A DNA stretch of 64,000 nt. Origin: Tateyamaria pelophila. Lineage in GTDB: Bacteria; Pseudomonadota; Alphaproteobacteria; Rhodobacterales; Rhodobacteraceae. The stretch spans positions 1 to 64,000 of the forward strand of contig NZ_JAIMIA010000009.1 in assembly GCF_019966495.1 (NCBI RefSeq), in the 5' to 3' direction. The number at the start of each line of letters is the position of its first letter. The stretch's first letter is position 1. A program made the translations under genes and the position numbers. Below the pieces are notes generated by a model. It saw nothing but the letters and a program-made list of their open reading frames with translations, was not told the DNA's origin and made no database searches. Below, in pieces: positions 1-10,024 of this stretch.

Positions 1-195
1 GCCGCCGAACAAGCAAAGGGGCCTGGGCGCCCAGCTCAAAGAGCGACACCGGCTAACATCCAAGCTGATTGACGCGCCGCGACAATCAAAAACACAAAAC
101 CCTTGATCGCGATAGAAAACGACGGCATCGTCTCAAGTGTCGCGACCAAGGATTCTCATCCTGATTGATGCGCTCCTCGCATCCAGATTGTCGCG
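1..195. other. window edge, no gene assigned
   Basis: This stretch lies beyond the stop codon of the truncated glycosyltransferase gene. On the minus strand none of the three frames shows the QxxRW motif or the hydrophobic helices that should follow in a full-length GT2 protein. A short minus-strand frame open to the window edge starts with GTG at position 49 (MSLFELGAQAPLLV), which could be the start of another gene, but 16 codons are too few to judge. Confidence 0.3.
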
Positions 196-1548
196 CTACA
201 CCAGCCGCAATCCCAGATCGGCATCTTCCGTGACGTTATGCGCGTCCCAGCCGCCCAATTCCTCAAGGATGTCCCGCCGGAAAAACAACGTGGTTCCACC
301 GAGTGGCAAGACGAGATTCAAACGCTCCACCCCCGGCAAGACCAATCGCCACCAGGTTGCATATTCAATGGAAAAACAACGCGACAGCCAGTTCTGGGTG
401 CAATTGTAGTAGTCCAGAATGCCCTGGACACAGGCCACATCAGGGGCGGCCTGCCCGAACCGCGCCACAACTTTTTCGATCTGATCGGTTTCAGGCGCGT
501 CTTCTGCATCCCAAACCCCGATGATCGAACCATGACAGAAATCGAGCGCATAGTTCAACGCGCGGGGTTTGGTGGTGATGGTGCCATCATCCGGCACTTC
601 GATGACCCGCATCCATTGCGGCAATGTCGTCTCCTTGAGCGTTGCGTGCGTGATGCTGTCCTTGGCTTCGAGCACCAGCACCACTTCGAGCAGCGCCTTG
701 GGGTAGGTCAGCCGCGATAGCCGTTTGATCAGCGCTTGGGCAATCCGCTCTTCGTGAAACAAGGGGACAAGGACAGAGACGCGGGGCAATCGTTGCATGC
801 GCAGATCGTGCAGTGGTTCGGTGTTGGTCGGGATCCGGTGAGTGATCTGGGTCAGCAACGCTGCCGCCTTGAGGCTGGTCGTCATCAACAATGTGATCAG
901 CCCGCACAGGATCAGGAACGTGGCCACCCATGTCGGCACCAAAGCGATACTGAGCGTTGCGATCCCGAGGATGCCGACCACGCCAAAGACGCCAAGTGTG
1001 GCGAGCGGAGACCACGACCGGCAGCTCAGGTGTTCGGGTACGCGCGACAGCGCACGATGTGCAAGTTCAGCGCCATACAAGCGTCCAATCTGAACATTGA
1101 TCAAATCTGCATCGGCGATGACCGTCAAAATTTTTGGCGCGGTGGCAGGCAAAGCCGCGCGCAGGGCCTCCATACGATCAGGGCGTGTTGTCGCAACCAG
1201 AAGTGTGCCGCCCAGCCAGCGCCAAGGGACCGCCCCAAAGGCTTGGCACAAGGCCGCCGGTAAGGCGGCAGCCATCGCCGGGGCTGGCGGATCTCGCTCC
1301 AGGTCAATTCGGTCCGTATCGTGTTGAATAGCCAGTGCAGACAACACATCCGACCGGCTGACATGCCCTTCGGCCACGAGGATTTCGCCCAGAGGCGCAT
1401 CAATATAACGTTGAAGTTCCAGCGCATTGAGCAGTGTCGATGTCGAGATCAGACCAGCTTCCACCAGCTGGCGACCGACCGGAACGGACGGTTTTCCCCG
1501 CCGCTTGACCGGGCGGGGATCTTGCAATCTGAGTAACGGGTCGCTCAT
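196..1548 (-). CDS. MshEN-domain GT2 glycosyltransferase, C-terminally truncated
   Basis: A 450-residue membrane glycosyltransferase-like protein. Residues 20-155 resemble the MshEN/GspE N-terminal domain, which in other proteins binds nucleotides such as cyclic di-GMP. Residues 180-232 form two hydrophobic segments. A GT-A domain of family GT2 starts near residue 254 (PRVSVLVPLFHE), with the acidic motif DAED at 347-350 and TEDADLG close to the end. The protein stops directly after DLGLRLV. Family members normally continue with a QxxRW motif that binds the acceptor or product and with C-terminal membrane helices, giving well over 600 residues. Both are absent, so it is probably inactive as a synthase or is the remnant of a longer gene. 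The ATG start at 1548 is clear. Role, if any, would be synthesis of an extracellular polysaccharide. Confidence 0.75.
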   Translation of the reverse strand: MSDPLLRLQDPRPVKRRGKPSVPVGRQLVEAGLISTSTLLNALELQRYIDAPLGEILVAEGHVSRSDVLSALAIQHDTDRIDLERDPPAPAMAAALPAALCQAFGAVPWRWLGGTLLVATTRPDRMEALRAALPATAPKILTVIADADLINVQIGRLYGAELAHRALSRVPEHLSCRSWSPLATLGVFGVVGILGIATLSIALVPTWVATFLILCGLITLLMTTSLKAAALLTQITHRIPTNTEPLHDLRMQRLPRVSVLVPLFHEERIAQALIKRLSRLTYPKALLEVVLVLEAKDSITHATLKETTLPQWMRVIEVPDDGTITTKPRALNYALDFCHGSIIGVWDAEDAPETDQIEKVVARFGQAAPDVACVQGILDYYNCTQNWLSRCFSIEYATWWRLVLPGVERLNLVLPLGGTTLFFRRDILEELGGWDAHNVTEDADLGLRLV

Positions 1549-1615
1549 CGGGTGTCCGCTGTTGGAACGCCCGACTTTGAGTTGAGTAAGTTAATGTTGC
1601 GTTAAGATCGGCAGA

Positions 1616-2773
1616 TCAGGCAGCACGATCCTGCATCGCCTGCGCAAACCGCTCAAACAGGTAATAGCTGTCCTGCGGGCCGGGGCTGGCTTCGGGGTGA
1701 TACTGGACCGAATAAACCGCACGGCCCTCAAGTTTGATACCACAATTGGACCCATCGAAAAGCGATGTGTGGGTTTCCACCACGCCTGCCGGAAGGGTTT
1801 GAGCATCCACCGCAAATCCGTGATTCATAGACGTGATCTCGACCTTGCCGGTTTCGAGATCCTTGACCGGGTGGTTCGCCCCGTGGTGCCCGTGATTCAT
1901 CTTGATCGTCTTTGCGCCGAGGGCCAGGGCGAGCATCTGGTGGCCCAGACAGATCCCAAAGACCGGTACGTCCTGGGTCAGTATCTTTTGGATCGTGGGC
2001 ACGGCATAGACCCCTGTCGCCGCCGGATCGCCGGGACCATTGGACAGAAACACACCATCCGGGGCATAGGCCATCACGTCTTCTGCGGTGGCGGTTGCCG
2101 GCAAAACGGTCACATCGCAGCCGGCCGAGGCCAGACAACGCAGGATGTTGCGCTTGGCGCCATAGTCAATTGCGACCACTTTGAATTTCGGATCGTTCTG
2201 GGGCGTGTAGCCCTGAGGCCAGGCCCAGCGCATTTCGTTCCAGCGATAAGACTGGGCGCACGTCACTTCCTTGGCCAGATCCATTCCTTCGAGACCGGCA
2301 AAGCCTCGGGCGGCCGCCAGCAGTGCCTCGATATCGAAATTCCCGTCGGGATCATGGGACAATGCGACATGCGGCGCGCCGGCGTGCCGGATGGCGCGGG
2401 TCAGGCGGCGTGTATCGATACCGCCAATGGCGATGCGGCCACGCGCCGCCAGCCAATCGGACAAGCCTTGCGCAGACCGCCAATTCGACGGCTCCGTCGG
2501 CATCCATTTGACGACCATCCCGGAAGCCACCGGATCGCCCGACTCGTCATCGTCTGGATTCACGCCGACATTACCAATATGTGGGAAGGTAAAGGTCACG
2601 ATCTGACCCGCATAAGACGGGTCTGTCATGATCTCTTGGTAGCCGGTCATGGCGGTGTTGAAACACAGCTCTGCCTGAGTCTGTCCGGTCGCGCCGAAGC
2701 CTGTGCCGTAAAACAAGGTTCCGTCGGCCAACGCGAGGCAAGCGGTGGGTTTGGTGGGGGCATGAGCAGTCAT
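1616..2773 (-). CDS. carA: carbamoyl-phosphate synthase small subunit
   Basis: Glutamine amidotransferase subunit of carbamoyl-phosphate synthase. It hydrolyses glutamine and passes ammonia to the large subunit CarB for arginine and pyrimidine synthesis in the cytoplasm. The 385 residues match the usual CarA length. The N-terminal CPSase small-chain domain covers about residues 8-145 (LADGTLFYGTGFGA, TGYQEIMTDPSYAGQ). The class I amidotransferase domain follows, with the oxyanion loop LSNGPGDP and the nucleophile elbow VFGICLGHQ, in which Cys275 is the catalytic residue. The triad continues with His and Glu in YHPEASPGP near the C-terminus. carB is not adjacent, so the two subunits are encoded apart here. 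It is divergent from the YqeY-type gene and has a plausible sigma70 promoter at 2828-2856. Confidence 0.97.
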   Translation of the reverse strand: MTAHAPTKPTACLALADGTLFYGTGFGATGQTQAELCFNTAMTGYQEIMTDPSYAGQIVTFTFPHIGNVGVNPDDDESGDPVASGMVVKWMPTEPSNWRSAQGLSDWLAARGRIAIGGIDTRRLTRAIRHAGAPHVALSHDPDGNFDIEALLAAARGFAGLEGMDLAKEVTCAQSYRWNEMRWAWPQGYTPQNDPKFKVVAIDYGAKRNILRCLASAGCDVTVLPATATAEDVMAYAPDGVFLSNGPGDPAATGVYAVPTIQKILTQDVPVFGICLGHQMLALALGAKTIKMNHGHHGANHPVKDLETGKVEITSMNHGFAVDAQTLPAGVVETHTSLFDGSNCGIKLEGRAVYSVQYHPEASPGPQDSYYLFERFAQAMQDRAA

Positions 2774-2827
2774 GGCGGACCTTTCTCGCAGTGTGGCAGG
2801 GCGATGGGAGGCAGCAAATTGTGGCGG

Positions 2828-2856
2828 AAACTATGCCTCATGCAATGCGGGGTCAA
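2828..2856 (-). promoter_or_regulatory. putative carA promoter
   Basis: On the minus strand there is a TTGACC box (2851-2856) and a TAGTTT box (2828-2833) separated by 17 bases, about 55 bases before the carA start. TTGAC-type -35 boxes are usual for the housekeeping sigma factor in alphaproteobacteria. The -10 match is moderate. Confidence 0.45.
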
Positions 2857-2873
2857 GGACGTTTAGTAATTTA

Positions 2874-2891
2874 TGAAATCACATGATTTCA
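2874..2891. promoter_or_regulatory. palindrome between carA and yqeY
   Basis: TGAAATCA and TGATTTCA flank the two bases CA, giving a perfect 8-base inverted repeat. It lies about 20 bases upstream of the proposed carA -35 box and between two divergent genes, so it could be an operator. No regulator can be named from the sequence. Confidence 0.3.
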
Positions 2892-2981
2892 ATGCCTTAG
2901 TACAATTGCCTCCTCTTGCCTCGCCTTTTGGGTTGGCCTATTGTGGCAAGCTTACAAATTGCCCATGGGGATGGACATAAG

Positions 2982-3443
2982 ATGGAATTGCGCAACAGGA
3001 TTTCGGCTGCTCTGAAGCAGGCGATGAAAGACAAGGATGCAGCCCGTTTGTCGACGCTGCGTCTGATCAATGCCGCGATCAAGGACAAGGACATCGATGC
3101 ACGCGCAGCTGGCCAGGACGACGGCGTTGACGAGGGCGAAGTGCTTGGGATCCTTGGAAAAATGTCAAAACAGCGCAGCGAGAGTGCGCGAACCTATGAA
3201 GAAGGCGGTCGGCTTGACCTTGCTGAACGCGAATTGGCGGAGATCGGTGTGATCGAAGAGTTTCTGCCCAAACAACTGGATGAAGCAGCCTCTGCGAAAG
3301 CCGTCGACACCGCAATTGCCGAGGTTGGAGCCGACAATATCCGGGATATGGGCAAGGTGATGGGCGTGCTGAAGGCAAAGTATACCGGCCAGATGGACTT
3401 CGGCAGTGTGGGTCCGATGGTCAAGGACCGGCTTTGCTCCTGA
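2982..3443 (+). CDS. GatB/YqeY domain-containing protein
   Basis: A 153-residue protein of the YqeY family, which resembles the C-terminal tRNA-binding tail domain of the GatB amidotransferase subunit. The exact cellular role of stand-alone YqeY proteins is not settled, though a link to tRNA-dependent amidation is often proposed. Sequence signs are the opening MELRNRISAALKQAMK, the segment RLSTLRLINAAIKDKDI, a helical middle (ILGKMSKQRSESARTYEEGG) and the C-terminal GKVMGVLKAKYTGQMDFG. The start at 2982 is chosen because the family begins at this MELR; an upstream in-frame ATG at 2916 would add an unrelated 22-residue tail. Position next to and divergent from carA is common in this bacterial group. 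Confidence 0.92.
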   Translation: MELRNRISAALKQAMKDKDAARLSTLRLINAAIKDKDIDARAAGQDDGVDEGEVLGILGKMSKQRSESARTYEEGGRLDLAERELAEIGVIEEFLPKQLDEAASAKAVDTAIAEVGADNIRDMGKVMGVLKAKYTGQMDFGSVGPMVKDRLCS

Positions 3444-3809
3444 GGTCAACGCCTCAGTGCGGCGCGAGGAGGCGCTTCCGTGCAGTATTTGACGACATGA
3501 CACGCCCTTACGACATGATACGCCCTGACCATTGACCGGTCCGTAACCTATCAGACCTGTTTTGTATCGGTGACAACCAGTTCTGTTTCAGGATGTGTTG
3601 GAAATGGCGGACGATGCGTCCGCCTTACGGGCACGCCGGGAGGTCGCGGCCGTCAGAGCAGCCTTGCGCGACTCTTGTGGCTGATCGGCTTGCCAGTGGC
3701 ATGCCGCTACCGCGAGGCTTTTCAATCATAACCCGATCTCGTTTCAGCACCGTCCCGTAAGGCGGACCCATGGTCCGCCACACAGGCAGATTTATGTAGT
3801 GTCACAAGA
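3444..3809. other. 366-base convergent intergenic region
   Basis: No coding sequence is supported between the convergent yqeY-type and aminotransferase genes. It holds the paired hairpin repeat at 3606-3779, described separately. The rest shows no other clear structure. Confidence 0.6.
3606..3779. repeat. REP-like inverted hairpin pair, copy 1
   Basis: The left unit is a hairpin at 3606-3624 (GGCGGACG, loop ATG, CGTCCGCC) followed by TTACGGG at 3625-3631. The right unit is the mirror image: CCCGTAA at 3754-3760 and then a hairpin at 3761-3779 (GGCGGACC, loop CAT, GGTCCGCC). Both units have 8-base stems and 3-base loops, and their TTACGGG tails point at each other. The same layout occurs at 24110-24217. 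This matches the general form of REP/BIME elements: short palindromic units in inverted pairs at extragenic positions. Confidence 0.7.
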
Positions 3810-4937
3810 TTACAGCACCCGGTCCACGACACGGCGCAATCGCGCCAACGTACCCGGCACATCGTAGAGCTTGTCGAGACCAAAAAGCCCGATTCGGAAG
3901 GTCCGGAAATCAGCAGGCTCATCGCATTGCAGAGGCACGCCGGCCGCGATTTGCATCCCTTCTGCCGCAAACCGTTTGCCCGTTTGAACCTCGGGATCTG
4001 CGGTATAGCAGACGACTACCCCTGGCGCGCCAAAACCTTCCGCTGCGACCGATGTGATGCCCTTCTCCGCAAACATTTGCCGAACCGCGTCGCCCAATGC
4101 CCATTGCGCTTCTTTCAACCGGGCAAACCCATATTCTTTCGTCTCGATCATCGTATCGCGGAAATCGCGCAGCGCGTCGGTCGGCATGGTTGCGTGATAG
4201 GCATGGCCGCCATTCTCGTAGGCCATCATGATCTGATGCCACTTCTTGAGATCAGCGGCAAAGCTGTCGGAAGTCGTTTCCTCCATCCGGGCCACGGCGC
4301 GATCGGACAGCATGACAAGACCGGCACAGGGTGACGCACTCCACCCCTTTTGAGGCGCAGAAATCAACACATCGACACCCAGACCCCGCATATCCACCCA
4401 AGCGCAGCCCGAAGCGATACAATCCAGCACCACCAACGCGCCGACATCATGTGCCGCCGCCGCCATGCTCGCAATGTAATCATCGGGCAGGATCACACCT
4501 GCACTGGTTTCCACATGCGGGGCAAAGACGATGTCTGGTTTGTTCGTCCGGATCGCCTCGACAACTTCTTCGATCGGCGCGGGCGCAAAGGGCGACGGGG
4601 CGGAATTCCCGGTTTGACGCGCCTTCAGAACTGTTGTGCTGGCGGTAAAATCACCCAATTCGAAAATCTGACTCCAGCGATAGCTGAACCACCCATTGCG
4701 CACGACCAGCACATTGGCGCCGCGCCCGAACTGGCGCGCAACGGCCTCCATGCCAAAGGTGCCGCCCCCCGGTACAATAACCACTGCATCGGCAGCATAA
4801 ACTTCCTTGAGCATGGATGAGATGTCATTCATCACGCCCTGAAACACGCCGCTCATATGGTTGAGAGAGCGGTCCGTGAAAACAACGGAGAATTCCTCGA
4901 GCCCTTGCGGGTCAACAGTATCAAGCAGTGCGGGCAT
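3810..4937 (-). CDS. class V aminotransferase (alanine/serine-glyoxylate type)
   Basis: A PLP-dependent enzyme of fold type I, aminotransferase class V, 375 residues. Relatives include alanine-glyoxylate and serine-glyoxylate aminotransferases. Visible features are the glycine-rich cofactor loop VIVPGGGTFGMEAVARQF, the segment APHVETSAGVILP, the aspartate region VVLDCIASG that contacts the PLP ring, and the Schiff-base lysine in SAPQKGWSASPCAG. The exact amino donor and acceptor cannot be told from the sequence. The start at 4937 is chosen for its RBS (GGAG about 8 bases upstream) and because it begins at the conserved region; an upstream ATG at 5009 would add 24 unrelated residues. It is convergent with the yqeY-type gene and divergent from the Hint-domain gene. 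Confidence 0.88.
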   Translation of the reverse strand: MPALLDTVDPQGLEEFSVVFTDRSLNHMSGVFQGVMNDISSMLKEVYAADAVVIVPGGGTFGMEAVARQFGRGANVLVVRNGWFSYRWSQIFELGDFTASTTVLKARQTGNSAPSPFAPAPIEEVVEAIRTNKPDIVFAPHVETSAGVILPDDYIASMAAAAHDVGALVVLDCIASGCAWVDMRGLGVDVLISAPQKGWSASPCAGLVMLSDRAVARMEETTSDSFAADLKKWHQIMMAYENGGHAYHATMPTDALRDFRDTMIETKEYGFARLKEAQWALGDAVRQMFAEKGITSVAAEGFGAPGVVVCYTADPEVQTGKRFAAEGMQIAAGVPLQCDEPADFRTFRIGLFGLDKLYDVPGTLARLRRVVDRVL

Positions 4938-5152
4938 GGTTTTTTCTCCAACGTTTCCACCCTGTTTAGGGGGATGCATCGCAAACGGCAAATATGCCTT
5001 TGCATACAAGCGCGGATTGCGCCGGGCAACCCTGTTCGGAGTGCGTTGAAATTTTCATTAAAAACTGTTTTCCGAGATGTTTCAACTCGAAGCAGACTGC
5101 ATTATGTCGAACGCAAACCTGCAACACCGCATATTCTGAACAGGAGTTTCCG

Positions 5153-6265
5153 ATGCCCGATTTTGCCGTGTATGGCATCGATGTCTTGGACAATGCCAAC
5201 GTTGGGACCACGAGCGGCGCAGGCAATGACGGGCAAGGAACAATCAACGTGACAGGCGGCAACCAGCCCTTTGAGGATGACGACATCGTCGTGGTCACGG
5301 CCGAAAACCTGTCCAGCGGCAACGAGATCACCACCGGCAGTGTGATCTCTGACATTACAGTCTATGACTCCCTTGCCGATTTTCAGGCAGGCATCGTCAA
5401 GTTCAACTATGCGCCTCAAAACCCCGGACAGACGGCCACCGTCCAAAGCGATCTGAGTGGTCTGGGCGATGGGTATGTCCGGTTCAACGCAAACGTGCTC
5501 AAGCCGGAGGATGGGGGACCGTCGTTCAACCAATTGCTGATTGCGCCAGGCAAGGATCTGGCAGTTGCGGCACAAGAGCCCGGCGGCCTTACCATCGACC
5601 GCAACGAGGACTTCGATTTCAACGATGATGGGGATCTCGATGACCCGCTGGAGGAAGGCAACAACCAGTTCCTTGTCGGCGACTATGTGACTGCGCCGAT
5701 CTGTTTTGCAAAGGGCACGCTGATCCGCACCCCCGCAGGCGAATGCGCGGTCGAGGATCTCAGGCCGGGCGACCGGGTCATCACGCTCCATCACGGAACG
5801 CAGCAGTTGGTCAGCAGCATGCGGAACGCCGTCGCCGGCTTTGGCAAGATGGCCCCGGTGCGTATCGCGGCAGGGCATTTCGGGGCGACCCGTGATCTGA
5901 TGGTGTCGCAAAACCATCGCATTTTGTGCCAGGGACCGGACATAGAGTTGATGTTTGAAACGCCAAAAGTCCTCGTGGCGGCCAAACATCTTGTCGGGCA
6001 CCGAGGAGTATCGCTCGTGCCGTGCGCACGCATAACTTACGTGCATCTGCAGTTTTCCCGTCATGAGGTGATCTGGGCAAATGGGTGCGCTTCCGAAAGC
6101 CTGTTTGCCGCACCCAAGACCAACGCCATGCGCAACACTGAAACTGATCAACAAGATGAGCTTTTATCGATTTTTCCCGAGCTGGTTGAGGTCGGACAGT
6201 TCAAAGGGCTGCAACCTGCGCAGCGCTGCTTAACAAAGTCCGAAGCGGCGGCGTTACAGTGCTAG
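5153..6265 (+). CDS. Hint-domain protein
   Basis: A 370-residue protein. The first 180 residues are acidic and rich in Asp, Asn and Gly (for example DFDFNDDGDLDDPLEEGN), as in calcium-binding secreted proteins of this bacterial group. From about residue 183 a Hint (Hedgehog/intein) domain begins with CFAKGTLIRTPAGE, followed by VEDLRPGDRVITL and the HRIL motif (VSQNHRILCQG). Hint domains can catalyse autoproteolysis starting from the first cysteine. A C-terminal HEVIWANGCASES segment is present, but no extein-like passenger follows. No classical N-terminal signal peptide is visible, so export by a type I system is possible but not shown. The start at 5153 has a good RBS (AGGAG); 53 extra upstream codons look non-coding. 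It ends 2 bases before the convergent Lrp gene. Confidence 0.85.
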   Translation: MPDFAVYGIDVLDNANVGTTSGAGNDGQGTINVTGGNQPFEDDDIVVVTAENLSSGNEITTGSVISDITVYDSLADFQAGIVKFNYAPQNPGQTATVQSDLSGLGDGYVRFNANVLKPEDGGPSFNQLLIAPGKDLAVAAQEPGGLTIDRNEDFDFNDDGDLDDPLEEGNNQFLVGDYVTAPICFAKGTLIRTPAGECAVEDLRPGDRVITLHHGTQQLVSSMRNAVAGFGKMAPVRIAAGHFGATRDLMVSQNHRILCQGPDIELMFETPKVLVAAKHLVGHRGVSLVPCARITYVHLQFSRHEVIWANGCASESLFAAPKTNAMRNTETDQQDELLSIFPELVEVGQFKGLQPAQRCLTKSEAAALQC

Positions 6266-6267
6266 CC

Positions 6268-6732
6268 CTACCCTGCTGACCCAAGCGGACCTGGTCTGCG
6301 CTCTTCGCTCAGCAACACATTCGCCTCAACTTCTCCCGCCCCCGGCAAGGTCATGATGCGTCGGCGCAAGACCCGTTCAAAATCGGGCAAGTCGCGGGCC
6401 ACCACGCGCAACCTGTAATCATAAAGGCCTAGCACGTGCTCGACTGTTTGCACTTCCGGGATGGCACTGACAGCACGCTCGAAGTCTTCCAGGCTCACAC
6501 GCCCCTTCGTCGCCAGCTTTACCCCCAGAAACACCGTCACACCGAACCCAAGCTGTTCCGCATCCAGACACAACCGCAGGCCAAGGATCGCACCACTGTC
6601 GCGCAACCGCTTGATCCGTCGCCATGCAGCAGGCTGGGACAGACCGCATGCGCGCCCAACGGCCCCTGCCCCTTGCGTCCCATCCTCTGACAGCAGCCGC
6701 AGGATGGTCAGATCAATATCATCGAGATCCAT
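6268..6732 (-). CDS. Lrp/AsnC family regulator, second of pair
   Basis: A 154-residue transcription factor of the Lrp/AsnC family. An N-terminal winged helix-turn-helix (about residues 3-50, with DIDLTILRLLSEDG and LSQPAAWRRIKRLRDSG) is followed by the RAM effector-binding domain (VFLGVKLATKGRVSLEDFE, VQTVEHVLGLYDYRLRVVA). Such proteins respond to amino acids. Its ATG overlaps the stop of the upstream Lrp gene in TGATG, so the two are translationally coupled. A GTG start one codon earlier is also possible. Because the pair faces ilvC, control of branched-chain amino acid synthesis is likely, as an inference from context. Confidence 0.92.
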   Translation of the reverse strand: MDLDDIDLTILRLLSEDGTQGAGAVGRACGLSQPAAWRRIKRLRDSGAILGLRLCLDAEQLGFGVTVFLGVKLATKGRVSLEDFERAVSAIPEVQTVEHVLGLYDYRLRVVARDLPDFERVLRRRIMTLPGAGEVEANVLLSEERRPGPLGSAG

Positions 6733-7187
6733 CACAGCGGCAATGCCTCATCGCTTTTGATCCGCGCCACATGCATCAGTGCCTCGATATCGGCAATATG
6801 CGGCAGGTTCAGAATGCGGCTGCGGTAAAGGTGTTGGTAATGCCCCATGTCCCGCGCGATCACCGACAGCCGGACATCAACACGTCCAAGAAATGTCTGG
6901 ATCTCGATGACTTCGGGCACCTCCCGCGCCGCGACGATAAAATCATCAAAGGCACGGGGCTGTGTCTTGTCCAATGTCACGCGCAAGGACACCTCGACCG
7001 CATAGCCCAGGGCCGCCCAATCCACGACGGCCTGAACCCCCTGGACCACACCTGCATCCCGCAATCGCGCTTGCCTGCGCGCCAATTGCCCCGGGCTCAC
7101 CCGCGCGCGCGCGGCAAGTTCTGCCGGGGACAGGGTTGGGTCAGACTGCCACTGACGCAATATGCGCCGATCGACGTCATCCAGCAT
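6732..7187 (-). CDS. Lrp/AsnC family regulator, first of pair
   Basis: A 151-residue Lrp/AsnC regulator. The helix-turn-helix is in residues 2-50 (LDDVDRRILRQWQSDP, LAARARVSPGQLARRQARLR) and the RAM domain follows (VEVSLRVTLDKTQPRAFDDF, IEIQTFLGRVDVRLSVIARD). It is similar in layout but clearly different in sequence from the second Lrp gene, so the pair is an old duplication that may form hetero-oligomers. Its start is 131 bases from the ilvC start on the other strand. The palindrome at 7198-7210 overlaps the region just upstream of its start codon, which suggests autoregulation. Confidence 0.92.
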   Translation of the reverse strand: MLDDVDRRILRQWQSDPTLSPAELAARARVSPGQLARRQARLRDAGVVQGVQAVVDWAALGYAVEVSLRVTLDKTQPRAFDDFIVAAREVPEVIEIQTFLGRVDVRLSVIARDMGHYQHLYRSRILNLPHIADIEALMHVARIKSDEALPL

Positions 7188-7189
7188 GA

Positions 7190-8341
<1,152 letters not shown>

Positions 8342-8350
8342 CCCAAAACT

Positions 8351-8381
8351 CGCGCGGCATCCACTTTGAGGATGCCGCGCG
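8351..8381 (+). terminator. ilvC terminator hairpin
   Basis: Perfect 12-base stem (CGCGCGGCATCC and GGATGCCGCGCG) with a 7-base loop, starting 10 bases after the ilvC stop. No T-run follows, so termination may rely on the hairpin alone or on Rho. Confidence 0.7.
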
Positions 8382-8677
8382 AATACGCGTTGCAAAACTG
8401 AAAATCACATGCGGGCAGGTTTGCCATTGCGTCACACTCACTGTGACCACGGCTGAACTCTTGCCATTTGCAAGATCCATCCAACCATGTCTACACCTCG
8501 CGCCGAACCCGATTGAGCGCAGCGGCAAACATTTTTCCTAGCGCCGGACTGGGACCTATACATGGATGGTCGACAGGCGCTGTTGTCATTGCGCCTCAAT
8601 CAGAAGCGACTCTCGCGTGAAAACTGCCGCATGACGACGCCGGTCAGGATCATTCCGCCGCACCGAACTGGCCCGGC
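8382..8677. other. intergenic region without gene
   Basis: Between the ilvC hairpin and the end of glmM. Short open frames occur here but none has an RBS or recognisable motif. Nothing else was seen. Confidence 0.5.
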
Positions 8678-10024
8678 CTAGCCGGAAACTTCAGCCTCGA
8701 CGGCCTTGACCACGTGATCGACGCTGGCGCTCAAAATACCCTCGTCTTCACTTTCGGCCATCACCCGGATCAGCGGTTCGGTCCCCGATTTTCGGATCAA
8801 AAGGCGGCCATTTCCTGACAGTTGGGCCTCGGCCTCGCTAATCGCAGTTTGAACGCTCTTGGCTTCAAGCGGTGCCTGCCCCGTTGCAAAGCGCACGTTC
8901 TTAAGCATTTGCGGCACCGGGTCAAAGACATGCAGCACGTCGCTGGCCTGCTTTCCCGATTGCACCAGCTCCGCCAGAAACTGCAGCCCCGCCATCAGAC
9001 CATCGCCGGTGGTGGCATAGTCGGTCATCACGATGTGGCCCGATTGTTCACCACCCAGGTTAAATCCCCCCTGCCGCATCCGTTCTACCACATAGCGATC
9101 TCCGACGCTGGTGCGCTCAAGGCCCACGCCGTGCCCCTGCAAGAATCGCTCCAACCCGAGGTTCGACATCACCGTCGTCACCAGCGCTCCACCCCGCAGC
9201 CGATCATCCGCGGCCCAGCGGGCGGCCATCAGCCCCATGAACTGATCGCCATCGCCGATCTGGCCGTTTTCGTCCAGCAAGATCACCCGGTCGGCATCCC
9301 CATCCAGACAGATACCGACATCTGCACCATGGGCCACAACGGCTTCGGCGGCGGCTTGGGGATGCGTTGATCCGCAGGCATCGTTGATGTTTTGGCCGTT
9401 CGGCGTGACGCCAACGGGGATCACCGTCGCACCCAATTCCCACAACGCCTCGGGGGCCACCTTGTACGCAGCACCATTGGCGCAATCCACAACGACCTTC
9501 AGCCCGTCCAGCCGCATGTGACGCGGAAACGTGGATTTCACCCGTTCAACATAGCGAAACCGGCCATCGTCAATCCGCTTGGCCCGGCCAATCCTTGGGG
9601 CCGCGACAGGGTCCACGCCCGCTTCAACCAGATCTTCGATTTCGGCCTCGACCGCATCACTCAACTTGAACCCATCGGGGCCGAAGAACTTGATGCCGTT
9701 GTCGGAGGCCGGGTTATGGCTGGCCGAGATCATCACGCCCAGATCCGCCCGCATGGACCGCGTCAAAAGACCGACCGCAGGCGTTGGGACAGGCCCCAAC
9801 AACAGCACGTTCATCCCCGTCGAAGTCAATCCCGCCGTCAGCGCGTTCTCGAACATATATCCGGACAGGCGCGTATCCTTGCCGATCACGACACGGTGCT
9901 CGCCCGCGTCTTCGCGTTGAAAATAGCGGCCCACAGCCGCGCCAATCCGCAAAGCCATTTCCGCGGTCATCGGATGTGCATTGGCGATGCCACGCACGCC
10001 GTCGGTACCAAAAAGCTTACTCAT
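8678..10024 (-). CDS. glmM: phosphoglucosamine mutase
   Basis: Converts glucosamine-6-phosphate to glucosamine-1-phosphate for UDP-GlcNAc, and so for peptidoglycan and lipid A. The 448 residues match GlmM. It opens with the typical [12 protein letters not shown]. The active-site serine is Ser102 in the loop ISASHNP, which must be phosphorylated. The metal-binding loop is DGDADRVI, the sugar-binding loop is GGEQSGHI, and the phosphate-binding loop near the end is [12 protein letters not shown]. The start at 10024 overlaps the end of folP by 8 bases (GATGAGTAA region), so the two are coupled. It is the last gene of the folB-folP-glmM operon. Confidence 0.98.
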   Translation of the reverse strand: MSKLFGTDGVRGIANAHPMTAEMALRIGAAVGRYFQREDAGEHRVVIGKDTRLSGYMFENALTAGLTSTGMNVLLLGPVPTPAVGLLTRSMRADLGVMISASHNPASDNGIKFFGPDGFKLSDAVEAEIEDLVEAGVDPVAAPRIGRAKRIDDGRFRYVERVKSTFPRHMRLDGLKVVVDCANGAAYKVAPEALWELGATVIPVGVTPNGQNINDACGSTHPQAAAEAVVAHGADVGICLDGDADRVILLDENGQIGDGDQFMGLMAARWAADDRLRGGALVTTVMSNLGLERFLQGHGVGLERTSVGDRYVVERMRQGGFNLGGEQSGHIVMTDYATTGDGLMAGLQFLAELVQSGKQASDVLHVFDPVPQMLKNVRFATGQAPLEAKSVQTAISEAEAQLSGNGRLLIRKSGTEPLIRVMAESEDEGILSASVDHVVKAVEAEVSG

